Assembly (NCBI GenBank): GCA_903854805.1
Contig: CAINXK010000234.1
Coordinates: 1-41,039, forward strand
Length of the DNA: 41,039 nucleotides
Source: an uncultured Anaerolineae bacterium
GTDB taxonomy: Bacteria > Chloroflexota > Anaerolineae > Anaerolineales > Villigracilaceae
Direction of reading: 5' to 3'
In this document: piece by piece, positions 1-8,378 of the stretch
Numbering within the stretch: the stretch's first letter is position 1
Layout of the letters: each line of letters begins with the position of its first letter
Notes under the pieces: model-generated
Databases searched by the model: none
Told to the model about the DNA's origin: nothing
The model's input: only the letters and a program-made list of their open reading frames with translations
Program-made: the position numbers and the translations under genes

Positions 1-568
1 CATCGAAAGTGTGGTCAAATGCATCGAGATGGGCGCAGATGATTTTCTGACCAAACCAGTTAACAACACGCTGCTCAGAGCGCGCATAAACTCCAGTCTT
101 GAAAAGAAGCGCCTGCGTGATCAGCGCAAGGAACTTATCCGTCGCTTTGCCACATCAGAAGTTGCCGATGACCTGGAAGTTTCTGGTTTTGCGTTGGGCG
201 GTAAATGGGTGGAAGCCTCGATCATGTTTTCCGACATCCGTTCATTTACGGCCATGGCCGAGTCGCAATCGCCTGAAGAAACCATTGATATGTTGAACGC
301 TTATTACACCCTGATGTTCGATGCGATCTCTGGTCACGGCGGGGTAGTTAACCAGATAATCGGTGATGGCTTGATGTCTGTTTTCGGCGCCCCTCTCCCA
401 CAAATCGACCACTGCGAGAGTGCCGTGCGAGCAGCCTTAGAGATGATCGAGTTGAGCGATGGCTCTGGTATTGTCTATCGGGTACATTCGGGTAAGATAT
501 CCATTATCATCAACAGCCAGGGTGGCCATGAAATGATGATCAATGAAATACAACCGGAGATTTTTTGA
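1..568 (+). pseudogene. Truncated response regulator-adenylate/guanylate cyclase, apparently fused to a cNMP-binding fragment
   Basis: The frame enters from the left edge, so the N-terminus is missing. It opens with the end of a receiver domain ([12 protein letters not shown], with the conserved Lys-Pro), then a basic linker, then a class III nucleotide cyclase domain. FSDIRSF and GDGLMSVFG supply the two metal-binding Asp positions. After [12 protein letters not shown] the cyclase match stops abruptly: the usual second half (the GIGINTGE and GDAVNLASRL regions) is absent. The last 35 or so residues ([19 protein letters not shown], then EIQPEIF) resemble the beta-roll of a Crp-type cyclic-nucleotide-binding domain, and the frame ends there. 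I infer an internal deletion that joined two genes, followed by frame loss. Signalling activity is unlikely. Confidence 0.7.
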
Positions 569-695
569 CAAATTGATCATTCTGTCGAACCAGACTCTTT
601 AAGACAGCGCCTTTGCGCGTATCCGGAGCGGTCTGCTCACCATCATCCTGCAGACCTTTCTGCGCAACCTGGATACTTACCTTGAGAAAACCTGA
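569..695 (+). pseudogene. Possible remnant of the cNMP-binding protein C-terminus
   Basis: One frame over from the preceding gene, translation continues as [12 protein letters not shown]. This is reminiscent of the PGDFFGELALL segment of Crp-type domains. After a TAA at 600-602 the same frame gives a coding-like stretch (ARIRSGLLTIILQTFLRNLD) ending with TGA at 693-695. It has no start codon or ribosome binding site. I read it as decayed sequence continuous with the fused tail upstream. The identification rests on short similarity seen by eye. Confidence 0.35.
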
Positions 696-1002
696 GCGCC
701 AGCACTTTTATAACCGCTGCAGTCCGCTGGCTCTATTTTCTGTAATTGAACGCGAGCCGCAAATAGATCAGGTTTTCATAAGTTATATTCTCGGTTTGGG
801 AATACAATTAACCAATGAATTGGCGTAAAATTTTCTAAGAAACCAATTCATAGAAGCCTGACCTGGTTTCTTATGGTTGCTTGCCAATGATTTTCATGTA
901 CACCATGCTAACTTAACCAGGTTTAACCCCTTCAATAAATACAGCTACAAATTCTATCGCCGCTCACCTGATCCTATCCTTGAAGAACCATTGAGCCCCC
1001 TC
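696..1002 (+). other. Gene-free stretch upstream of the oxidoreductase
   Basis: No gene is recognised here. The frame of the downstream oxidoreductase is open from 877, but residues before the ATG at 1003 look non-conserved. The sequence is AT-rich around 770-840 and could hold the promoter, though no convincing -35/-10 pair was found. Confidence 0.4.
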
Positions 1003-2418
1003 ATGCCATTTATAAACCAGCCACGACCGCAATCTCTAAAATCTCTGGCAGACGCATCACCACTGCCCTTCTGGCTCGATGACCCCACACGCCCTGAGGC
1101 TGCTGCGGCACTGACTGAACCTACAACCGCAGACCTGTTGATCATTGGCGCTGGTTTTACCGGATTGTGGACTGCTTTGCTGGCCCGGGAAGCTGATCCG
1201 GCTCGCGATATCGTGTTAGTAGAAGCAGGCGAGGCCGCATCAGGCGCAAGCGGTCGTAACGGCGGTTTCATGGACGCATCTCTGACGCATGGCTTTGAAA
1301 ATGGCCTGCAACGCTGGCAGGCTGAGCTTGCCAGCATCATCCAGCAGGGTTACCAGAATCTAGCCGAAATTGAAGCGACTATTCTCAGCCTGGGAATTGA
1401 CTGTGATTTTCTGCGCTCAGGCGAATTATTAGTAGCGACTGAGCCCTATCAAGTGGAAGATCTGCGCGCCATGCCGGCGAAAACAAGCCCATATGGGGAG
1501 AAAATTACATGGCTTGAACGCGATCAGGTCTTGCCGCTTGTAAATTCCCCTACATATCTTGGGGCGGTTTCCAATCCAAATGTCGCTCTGCTTAACCCGG
1601 CAAAACTGGCCTGGGGGTTGCGCAAAGCCTGCCTGGACCGAGGGGTCCGACTTTACGAACATACCCCAGCCACAGCTATCAACCGCGAAGGCAAGTCGAT
1701 CCTGGTCCAAACACCCCATGCTCAGATTCGCGCAAACTGCGTAGCACTGGCTACGAATGCGTTCCCACCACTATTGAAAAGGCTTTCTTATTACACAGTA
1801 CCAGTCTATGATTATGTTCTTGTCACTGAGCCCTTGTCTTCAGCACAGCGGGATGAGATCGGCTGGCATGGACGCCAGGGTATTTCCGATGCAGCAAATC
1901 AATTCCACTATTACCGCACTACTGCCGACGGACGCATCCTGTGGGGAGGATATGATGCTATTTATTACTGGAACAACGGCTTTGGGCCAGCGCTTGAACA
2001 CAACCCGGCATCATTCGGGCGACTGGCCGAACATTTTTTCCAGACATTCCCCCAACTTGAAGGGCTGCATTTTACCCACGCCTGGGGCGGTGCCATCGAC
2101 ACCTGCTCTCGCTTTAGCGCCTTTTGGGGCACAACGCATGCCGGTCAATTAGCCTATTCATTAGGCTATACCGGGTTGGGAGTTGGCGCAACCCGCTTTG
2201 GCGCCCAGGTCATGCTTGATTTACTAAACGGGCAAAACACCAACCGCACAAAGCTGGAAATGGTGCGCTCCAAACCGGTGCCATTTCCACCAGAGCCGCT
2301 GCGCTCACCAATTATCAACCTGACCCGATACTCGCTCGATCAGGCTGATCGCAATCAAGGTCACCGCAACCTATGGCTGCGCGCCCTGGATTTATTAGGC
2401 CTTGGGTTTGATTCATAA
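1003..2418 (+). CDS. FAD-dependent oxidoreductase, DAO/GlpO-like family
   Basis: This 471-residue flavoprotein belongs to the D-amino-acid oxidase-like family that includes gamma-glutamylputrescine oxidase and glycine/sarcosine oxidases. These enzymes oxidise amines or amino acids with FAD. A Rossmann dinucleotide-binding motif (LLIIGAGFTGLWTALLA) lies about 45 residues in. It is followed by an acidic strand end (VLVEAG) and the family signature ASGRNGGF. A C-terminal GYTGLGVGATRFGAQ segment fits the FAD-binding end. I chose the ATG at 1003 because the family usually begins 40-50 residues before the GxGxxG motif. The frame is also open from a TTG at 877, and no clear Shine-Dalgarno sequence decides the matter. 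The neighbours give no substrate clue; an amine or amino acid is an inference from the family. Confidence 0.85.
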   Translation: MPFINQPRPQSLKSLADASPLPFWLDDPTRPEAAAALTEPTTADLLIIGAGFTGLWTALLAREADPARDIVLVEAGEAASGASGRNGGFMDASLTHGFENGLQRWQAELASIIQQGYQNLAEIEATILSLGIDCDFLRSGELLVATEPYQVEDLRAMPAKTSPYGEKITWLERDQVLPLVNSPTYLGAVSNPNVALLNPAKLAWGLRKACLDRGVRLYEHTPATAINREGKSILVQTPHAQIRANCVALATNAFPPLLKRLSYYTVPVYDYVLVTEPLSSAQRDEIGWHGRQGISDAANQFHYYRTTADGRILWGGYDAIYYWNNGFGPALEHNPASFGRLAEHFFQTFPQLEGLHFTHAWGGAIDTCSRFSAFWGTTHAGQLAYSLGYTGLGVGATRFGAQVMLDLLNGQNTNRTKLEMVRSKPVPFPPEPLRSPIINLTRYSLDQADRNQGHRNLWLRALDLLGLGFDS

Positions 2419-2900
2419 TCTATCACTTATTCAAAGAAACAAGAGACCGGAACCGCTTATTTCATCATCGCCAATACCAAAATCTTCACTGGCGCTCCAA
2501 CCAGGCCCCAAAAGCAGGGGTAGGATACAAAATCACCGGACTAAAAATTACGTCAGTAATATCTAACGTCCATCATGCTTGCGAAAATCCCTGTAAAAAA
2601 GACAGCGGATCAAGATTTTCTCAGCTACGTTGACGCAAAAAGCGGGAAAACAACCGACTACGGGCAAACCACGTGCAGGGATCGGAAATGAGCAAAACCC
2701 AACCCTGACCACAGGCATTCCCAAGCTACTGATCAAATCTCGGTGGACAAATATCAACAAAACCCCAATCCCGGTTAGCAAAAAGATAAAAATCTCTCAA
2801 TAAAAATTAGCCCTAATGCCAATTCCTTCCCAGAATGGCGGATGATATAATTTTTATTTGTACCCGTAGCCTAACAATTCCCAGGTCTGTTCTGAACATA
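2419..2900. other. Gene-free stretch
   Basis: About 480 bases lie between the oxidoreductase and chrA without a recognised gene. A 72-codon open frame on the minus strand (2563-2781) has no recognisable motif or ribosome binding site and was not called. The stretch presumably contains the chrA promoter, but no convincing one was identified. Confidence 0.4.
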
Positions 2901-2908
2901 GGAGCTGA

Positions 2909-3523
2909 ATGTTGGATACCCCAACTGAAAAAACAAATCCGGCCAGCCTTTTCATGGATTGGTTCCTGATTGGCATTCAATCCTTTGGAGGCGGATCATC
3001 TACGTTTAGCCTTGTGCACCAAATTGCTATTAAACGCGGCTGGCTCAACGAAGAAGAATTTGTACGCGCCTGGGCCCTGGCTCAAATATCCCCAGGCATT
3101 AACCTGGTTAAACTGACTGTTATGATTGGATACCGACTTGCTGGTTGGCGGGGCATTATTGCTTCAGTCAGCGGTCTACTCCTTCCCAGCGCAGTCCTGA
3201 CCATCCTGATGACATCCGGGTTTGCTGCCATCCGCACCATTGCCTGGATCCAGGCAATGGTAAAAGGTATCCTGCCGGCAGCGATAGGATTGTCATTTGC
3301 GATGTCTGTTCAAATGGCACAATCGATCTTCATAAGCGCCCATAAGGAAGGCTTTTGGCGACTTGGGGCGCACGTTATCATTTTGCTGGTTACGGTACTG
3401 CTCATGAGCATGACCGGCATCTCTCCCGTTATCATCTTATTGCTTTCCGGAATAGCAGCGGTTGCATTGCTTGCCATTATTCCGGTCAGCGACATGGAAC
3501 AAGTGCGAGAGAACACCCTGTGA
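2909..3523 (+). CDS. chrA: Chromate transporter, first half-size ChrA subunit
   Basis: This 204-residue membrane protein matches the short-chain chromate ion transporter family (CHR). Members export or exchange chromate, sulfate or related oxyanions across the cytoplasmic membrane. Family hallmarks are the N-terminal GIQSFGGG motif, the ALAQISPGINLVKL segment (the PGP-like loop) and five or six hydrophobic stretches. Translation starts at an ATG 5 bases after GGAG. The stop codon overlaps the GTG start of a second CHR gene, so this is a split two-gene transporter in which both halves probably assemble together. The family's substrate assignment is loose, and in an anaerobe the natural substrate may not be chromate. 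Confidence 0.85.
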   Translation: MLDTPTEKTNPASLFMDWFLIGIQSFGGGSSTFSLVHQIAIKRGWLNEEEFVRAWALAQISPGINLVKLTVMIGYRLAGWRGIIASVSGLLLPSAVLTILMTSGFAAIRTIAWIQAMVKGILPAAIGLSFAMSVQMAQSIFISAHKEGFWRLGAHVIILLVTVLLMSMTGISPVIILLLSGIAAVALLAIIPVSDMEQVRENTL

Positions 3524-4032
3524 ATACGCTGCTTTATTTTTGGCTATTCTTAAAAGCTTCGCTGCTCTCAATTGGCGGCCTTGGCAATCTACCTTTTTTG
3601 AATAAAGATTTATTGGCCTTGGGGTGGGCAACGCCCTCCGATTTTCTAACGGCCATCGCAGTTGGAAATCTCAGCCCAGGCCCAAGTGGTTTGTGGAGCG
3701 TCAGCCTCGGTTATTTAACTTTCGGCTGGCTGGGTGCAGGCCTGGCTCTGGCCGCGCTAAGCTTGCCACCACTTCTGATCCTTGTTGTTGCTTCCTTTTA
3801 TAACAAAATTGAGCACCAACACAATGTTCAGGATTTCACTCGCGGCCTGGGGCTGGGGGTGGTTGGTTTGACACTGGCAGTCTCACTAAGTCTGGCCAGC
3901 GCATCAATTGTGGATTGGAGCGGAATAATAATTATGCTTTGCACGCTTGGGCTGGCCCTTAGCAAAAAAGTCCCGATTCTCGTAATCTTGATTCTGGCAG
4001 CCCTGGCAGGTACCCTAATTTATGGTCACTAA
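3520..4032 (+). CDS. Chromate transporter, second half-size ChrA subunit
   Basis: This 170-residue membrane protein is the partner of the preceding CHR gene. I place the start at the GTG overlapping the upstream stop (GTGA at 3520-3523), because the protein there begins with a typical CHR opening (FWLFLKASLLSIGGLGNLPF). Residues upstream in the open frame are the out-of-frame shadow of the first subunit. The motif AIAVGNLSPGPSGLWSVSLG is the family PGP loop, and four to five hydrophobic segments follow. The 4-base overlap implies translational coupling and equal amounts of the two halves. The CHR assignment is firm; the transported anion is not known. Confidence 0.85.
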   Translation: MNTLLYFWLFLKASLLSIGGLGNLPFLNKDLLALGWATPSDFLTAIAVGNLSPGPSGLWSVSLGYLTFGWLGAGLALAALSLPPLLILVVASFYNKIEHQHNVQDFTRGLGLGVVGLTLAVSLSLASASIVDWSGIIIMLCTLGLALSKKVPILVILILAALAGTLIYGH

Positions 4033-4100
4033 ATAAGACCAGCCGCAAACATCAGTTTGTATTGCTCGGATGGCAAATAGTCGCCATCGCTCTATAAAAA

Positions 4101-4134
4101 TGGCTAACTGGCATTTTTTTATGCCAGTTAGCCA
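4101..4134 (-). terminator. Hairpin terminator between convergent chrA and aldo/keto reductase genes
   Basis: A perfect 14-bp inverted repeat (TGGCTAACTGGCAT and its complement) flanks a six-base T loop. Read on the minus strand, the hairpin is followed by TTTTTATAG, so it is a standard intrinsic terminator for the aldo/keto reductase gene. On the plus strand no T-run follows, though it may still stop chrA transcripts. Confidence 0.8.
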
Positions 4135-4168
4135 TTGAAACTAGAATAGATTGTTAAAAACAGCCAAA

Positions 4169-5146
4169 TTATCTCAAACTACCAGATAATTTATTGAGCT
4201 GGGCAATTTCATCCTCCGACAATTTAAACTTCATCGCCCCAGCGCTTTCTTCTGCCTGGCGCACCCTGGTTGCACCAGGAATCGTTACGATAGTCTCGCC
4301 GTGAGAATTGATCACCCAATTCAGCGCCACTTGTGCAGGTGTGGCATCGTATCTTCTGCCAATTTCTTCCAGCAAATTTACGAGTGATCGGCTCTTTTCA
4401 ACCCCGCGTTGCAACCTACCACGCCAGAGAAAGGATTTCTTCTGCAGCAGTTCCGGATTTTTATGATATTTTCCGGTTAGCAAGCCAGAAGCCAGCGGGG
4501 TGTAAGCAATGATCGTGATCCCTAATTCCTTGGCGGTATCCAGAACCCCATTCGTTTCAATCGAACGATTCAACAGGCTGTATCGAACCTGGTTCACGGC
4601 CAGGGGCAGCCCACGCTTTTGCAAGGTCTTATAGGCCCGGCGCATCTGTTCCGGGTTAAAATTACTTACCCCAGCCGAAAGGATCTTGCCCGCTTCGACC
4701 AGATCTGCCATCGCTTCCATTTCCGCTTCTGGTGAAGATAATCCAAAAGGCTGATGGACCATGTAATTGCTGATCGTATACCCATCCAAAAAGCGAATGC
4801 GCTCCTGAATTGTGAGCGGGATATTGCGAGCAGTTCGGAAAAGTGGCCACCATTTTGTCGCCACCACAACATCGGCATCCAGCTTGTTTGCTGCTTTTAA
4901 AGCCGCAGAGAGCGATGCTTCTGAGACACCACCCCCGTATAATTCAGCCGTATCGAACCAGTTGATCCCGCCATCCAGAGCTGCCCTAACTGTTGCATTC
5001 TTTTCATCCTGGCCAATCACCGGGAAAGCTGGTCCAAGCATTCCTTTGCCACCACCGGAAAATTCCATCATTCCCAATCCAATCGGGGTAACCATAATAT
5101 TGGTTCTTCCGAGGCTGCGCATTGAAATCAATTGTTCACTTTTCAT
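4169..5146 (-). CDS. Aldo/keto reductase
   Basis: This 325-residue protein is an NAD(P)H-dependent oxidoreductase of the AKR TIM-barrel family, which reduces aldehydes and ketones in the cytoplasm. The catalytic tetrad is visible: Asp65 and Tyr70 (WFDTAELYG), Lys98 (VVATKWW) and His131 (YMVHQPFG). Later segments are also typical: SAGVSNFNPEQM, IIAYTPLASGLLTGKY and the cofactor phosphate-binding TIPGATRVRQAEE. An AAAGGA Shine-Dalgarno sequence lies about 10 bases before the ATG. The gene stands alone, converging on the chrA pair across a shared hairpin. Length and motifs indicate an intact enzyme; the physiological substrate cannot be read from the sequence. Confidence 0.92.
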   Translation of the reverse strand: MKSEQLISMRSLGRTNIMVTPIGLGMMEFSGGGKGMLGPAFPVIGQDEKNATVRAALDGGINWFDTAELYGGGVSEASLSAALKAANKLDADVVVATKWWPLFRTARNIPLTIQERIRFLDGYTISNYMVHQPFGLSSPEAEMEAMADLVEAGKILSAGVSNFNPEQMRRAYKTLQKRGLPLAVNQVRYSLLNRSIETNGVLDTAKELGITIIAYTPLASGLLTGKYHKNPELLQKKSFLWRGRLQRGVEKSRSLVNLLEEIGRRYDATPAQVALNWVINSHGETIVTIPGATRVRQAEESAGAMKFKLSEDEIAQLNKLSGSLR

Positions 5147-5306
5147 TTAATTCATCCTTTCTGAAATCACGGAAAACCGTGCTAATAAATGAGAATATTC
5201 GTTAGTTTCGCCAGAGACTCGCATACTTCTCCCGGTATTTGAGATCTACTTCGGTCTGGATCAACTCCAGCGCCGACAACTATATTTTTCGATCCATACT
5301 TGTATC

Positions 5307-5617
5307 ATACCAAGCATGTTATTGCTTGATGAGCCAATTGGCACTCTGGATGCACAAACACAAATGCAAGAATTACTTTTAAATGTATATCAGAAAAACC
5401 AGATCACGGTGCTTTCTATCACCCCGGCTGCCGTAAAATCATTTTACTTTTTAACCGGATCTATGCAATGAGCGCTCACCCCGGAAAGATCAGATCAGAA
5501 ATTCAGATCGATAACCCCTGGCTGCAAACCACCAAAGTGGAATCAAACCAGCCTTTTATCGAGCTGCGCCACGAATTATTGGGAATGTTACGCATATCCT
5601 TGCAGACAAGTTCATGA
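5307..5617 (+). pseudogene. Remnant of SsuB/TauB/NrtD-type ABC transporter ATPase
   Basis: Only the C-terminal part of an ABC ATPase survives. From 5316 the frame reads MLLLDEPIGTLDAQTQ, a Walker B and D-loop, then a switch region in which the usual ITHD has become ITPAA. It ends at TGA 5469-5471. In the overlapping -1 frame, translation continues from 5468 as MSAHPGKIRSEIQID and runs to TGA at 5615. This matches the MSARPGRI segment and tail of nitrate/sulfonate/taurine importer ATPases. Walker A and the LSGGQ signature are missing, there is a frameshift, and the switch His is lost, so this is a decayed gene. No matching permease or binding protein remains nearby. The flanking 5147-5306 and 5618-5815 hold no recognised gene. 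Confidence 0.75.
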
Positions 5618-5815
5618 TAAAAAATTAGCAGCCTGACCAATCTGACAGGTAAAAGCAATCTTCTCTCAGCTTCCCGAACACTGATATTTCCATTATCCGA
5701 AGTTTTACGTTTTCATCATTGCCGATTCCAACTCATTAATCATGATATTTGCATTTTTCAGGTGATATTACCCAGTAATTACGTAAGTTCCTACAGTGTT
5801 TTTAATTTTCTCATG

Positions 5816-5821
5816 TATAAT
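5816..5821 (+). promoter_or_regulatory. Candidate -10 element for the amino-acid ABC operon
   Basis: A perfect TATAAT preceded directly by TG lies about 50 bases upstream of the binding-protein start. No good -35 hexamer sits at 16-18 bases, so the call depends on the -10 alone. Confidence 0.35.
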
Positions 5822-5871
5822 TTTGAACGCCAAACAAATCTTTGTATTACGTCAAAAGGAGAAACGATTTC

Positions 5872-6693
5872 ATGAAAGCTTTACGAATCATAAGTGGAAT
5901 GTTAGTACTGGCATTCCTGGCTGTTGCCTGCGCGCCGGCAGCAACACCAGCACCAGCAGCACCGGTTGCCCCGGCTGCCAGTGCCCTGCCAGACCTGGGT
6001 GGGAGAAAAGTAATTGTCGCAGTTGAAAATGCCTACCCGCCTTTCAACTTCATAGACAAAGCAACCAACAAGGGGACTGGCTGGGATTATGATGCCTGGC
6101 AACAAATCTGCAAATTACTTAACTGCCAGCCAGTCATGACCGAAGCGGCCTGGGATGGAATTTTCGAGGCAGCTGCCGCTGGCCAGTATGATGTTGTTGC
6201 TGATGGCGTTACAATGACAGAAGAACGCAAACTAAAAGTCGCGTTCTCAACTTCATATATGCATTATGGCCAGGTAGTACTGGTACGTGCTGACGAAGCA
6301 CGCTTCACCGATTCAAAATCACTTGCTGCATTGCCTGATACTACACTTGCTTCACAGTTGGGCACAACCAATGAAAAGAAAGCCATCGAAATTATTGGAG
6401 AAACCCGCGTTAAATCTTTCGATACTTTCGACGCATCTGTACTGGCGCTAATGAGCAAGGACGTTGACGGCGTGGTGATCGACCAACCCGCTGCGCTTGG
6501 CTTCATGGCGGCCAATAAAGGCAAGCTCAAGTTTCTTGATGAACTCTTGACCAGCGAAGACCTGGGCTTTGTCTACAAGCAGGGCAGTGACCTTGTTGCT
6601 CCTGTTAACGCTGCGCTGGCTGCCATGAAGGCCAGTGGCGACCTCGACAAGTTGTACCAGAAGTGGTTCGTGGATTACGTCCCCTCCAACTAG
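5872..6693 (+). CDS. Polar amino-acid ABC transporter substrate-binding lipoprotein
   Basis: This 273-residue extracellular solute-binding protein belongs to family 3, the binding proteins of glutamine, histidine and arginine importers. It starts at ATG 5872 after a strong AAAGGAG. A lipoprotein signal peptide ends in the lipobox AVAC with the lipidated Cys at residue 20, followed by an Ala/Pro linker. The domain opens with VIVAVENAYPPFNFID and GTGWDYDAWQQICKLL, the usual ligand-pocket segments. It later has DGVTMTEERKLKVAFS and the hinge SQLGTTNEK. The conserved Arg that binds the amino-acid carboxylate is not obvious, because the canonical R of MTxxR is shifted. Permease and ATPase genes follow in the same operon. 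The ligand is an amino acid by family; which one is unknown. Confidence 0.92.
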   Translation: MKALRIISGMLVLAFLAVACAPAATPAPAAPVAPAASALPDLGGRKVIVAVENAYPPFNFIDKATNKGTGWDYDAWQQICKLLNCQPVMTEAAWDGIFEAAAAGQYDVVADGVTMTEERKLKVAFSTSYMHYGQVVLVRADEARFTDSKSLAALPDTTLASQLGTTNEKKAIEIIGETRVKSFDTFDASVLALMSKDVDGVVIDQPAALGFMAANKGKLKFLDELLTSEDLGFVYKQGSDLVAPVNAALAAMKASGDLDKLYQKWFVDYVPSN

Positions 6694-6717
6694 TGTTGGG
6701 TTATTTACCGAATTACA

Positions 6718-6752
6718 GGGGCTTGCGGTCAAACAAATTGACCGCAAGCCCC
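6718..6752 (+). other. Perfect 15-bp intra-operon hairpin between binding protein and permease
   Basis: Arms 6718-6732 and 6738-6752 are exact complements with a 5-base loop (ACAAA). No T-run follows, and the permease Shine-Dalgarno sequence begins 9 bases later. The position suits a 3'-end stabiliser or partial attenuator that raises binding-protein output over the membrane components, as REP hairpins do in other ABC operons. That role is inferred. Confidence 0.75.
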
Positions 6753-6771
6753 ATCTGATAGGAGGCAAACA

Positions 6772-7632
6772 TTGACTACCTCAACCGAAAAAGTAGGAGA
6801 GGGACGATTGTTTCCGGCAGCTGGCAATCTTGCGAAGTGGCCCTGGTGGGCTTTGACGATTGCACTGGCCGCCGTCCTAATTGTTATAAGCATTCTCACA
6901 ACTCCGGTGTACCAAGATGCTTTCAACTTCATCAGCGAAGGCATCGTGACCACAATTCGGGTTACACTGACCGCATATTGCATGGCCATTGTTGGAGGTT
7001 TGTTCCTCGGATTGGGTCGTGTCTCCAAAAATGTTATCTATTATAATTTCGCCACACTCTATGTTGAATTGATGCGTGGCATTCCGATGCTGGTGATCAT
7101 TCTTTATGGTGCCTTCGTGGTTGTTCCACTCGGATTACAAATTATAAATGGGCTGGGGAGCTGGATGGTTGCTTTCCCGCCTCTGGCTGGCCTGGGCAAT
7201 GCACTGCAAGAAGTGAATATTCAGCAAGTTGACATGAGTGGGCGTGCTATAGCTGGCTTGGCCATGGGCTATGCAGCTTTTGAAGCAGAAGTTTTTCGCG
7301 CAGGTATTCAATCCATTGAACGTGGTCAAATGGAAGCCGCCCGTTCTCTGGGCATGAATTACGTTCAAGCTATGCGCTACGTCATTCTGCCCCAGGCTTT
7401 TCGCCGCGTATTACCGCCACTGGGAAATGATTTCATCGCCATTTTGAAAGATTCTTCTCTGATCTCCGTACTGGCTGTACGTGATATTACGCAGTTGGGC
7501 AAACTCTACCGAGCCAGATCATTCAGCTCGTTTGAAGCGTATAACACCATGGCTTTTTTATACTTGAGCATGACAATCTCATTGTCAATGCTCGTAAAAT
7601 TTATCGAAAGGAAATCCGGCCGTGGACGCTAA
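6772..7632 (+). CDS. Polar amino-acid ABC transporter permease
   Basis: This 286-residue inner-membrane permease is of the HisM/GlnP type (BPD_transp_1). It begins at a TTG directly after a strong AGGAGG, which settles the start. The N-terminal half contains a first hydrophobic helix near residues 26-44 and the family segment [20 protein letters not shown] near 60-80. The motif [13 protein letters not shown] near 98-110 is typical of amino-acid permeases. The cytoplasmic EAA loop that docks on the ATPase is [20 protein letters not shown] at about 187-206. The central periplasmic region (120-160) is longer than in GlnP. The 3' end overlaps the ATPase gene by 11 bases. It probably works as a homodimer, since only one permease gene is present. 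Confidence 0.92.
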   Translation: MTTSTEKVGEGRLFPAAGNLAKWPWWALTIALAAVLIVISILTTPVYQDAFNFISEGIVTTIRVTLTAYCMAIVGGLFLGLGRVSKNVIYYNFATLYVELMRGIPMLVIILYGAFVVVPLGLQIINGLGSWMVAFPPLAGLGNALQEVNIQQVDMSGRAIAGLAMGYAAFEAEVFRAGIQSIERGQMEAARSLGMNYVQAMRYVILPQAFRRVLPPLGNDFIAILKDSSLISVLAVRDITQLGKLYRARSFSSFEAYNTMAFLYLSMTISLSMLVKFIERKSGRGR

Positions 7633-8371
7633 CATAGACCAAAATGTAATTATTCAAATAGACAATGTAGTCAAATCATTTGGCAACACCAGGGCCTTGC
7701 AAGGAGTCAGCACCACAGTTAAACGTGGTGAGGTATTGGTGATCATTGGTCCTAGCGGTTCTGGCAAATCAACCCTTTTACGCTGCATCAATGTGCTTGA
7801 AAACCCTGATAGCGGGCACATCATTGTGGATGGGATCCCCGTCATGCATAAGCGCACAAATATCAATGCAGTCCGCGCAGAAGTTGGCATGGTATTTCAG
7901 CAATTCAACCTATTCCCCCATCTAACAGTGCTTGATAATATCATGCTGGCACAGCGCATTGTTCGAGGACGCAAACGGGATGAAGCCGAACAAATCGCTC
8001 GTCAGCAGCTAAAACGTGTGGGCATCCCAGAAAAAGCCGATTCCTATCCAGGGCAACTTTCTGGTGGACAACAGCAACGCGTGGCTATCGCCCGCGCCCT
8101 GGCGATGAACCCCAAGATCATGCTTTTTGATGAACCCACTTCAGCACTCGACCCAGAAATGATCAAAGAAGTACTGGATGTAATGGTGGCACTCGCAAAA
8201 GAAGGCATGACAATGGTGGTAGTCTCGCATGAAATGGGGTTTGCTCGGGCTGCCGCAAATCGCATCGTTTTTATGGATCAGGGACGCATTGTTGAAGAAG
8301 GTACGCCAGATGTTTTTTTCAATAGCCCTCAGGAAGACCGCACCAAAGCCTTCTTGAGCAAAATACTTTAA
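7622..8371 (+). CDS. Polar amino-acid ABC transporter ATP-binding protein (GlnQ/HisP type)
   Basis: This 249-residue ATPase powers the importer encoded just upstream. Walker A is GPSGSGKS at 43-50, the signature is LSGGQQQR at 146-153, and Walker B with D-loop is [12 protein letters not shown] at about 166-177. The switch His is in [13 protein letters not shown]. The sequence follows the amino-acid importer subfamily closely, for example [20 protein letters not shown] take the GTG at 7622 as start: it overlaps the permease end by 11 bases and follows AAGGAAA. The protein ends with [18 protein letters not shown], a standard C-terminus, so it is complete. Confidence 0.94.
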   Translation: MDANIDQNVIIQIDNVVKSFGNTRALQGVSTTVKRGEVLVIIGPSGSGKSTLLRCINVLENPDSGHIIVDGIPVMHKRTNINAVRAEVGMVFQQFNLFPHLTVLDNIMLAQRIVRGRKRDEAEQIARQQLKRVGIPEKADSYPGQLSGGQQQRVAIARALAMNPKIMLFDEPTSALDPEMIKEVLDVMVALAKEGMTMVVVSHEMGFARAAANRIVFMDQGRIVEEGTPDVFFNSPQEDRTKAFLSKIL

Positions 8372-8378
8372 TTTGATA

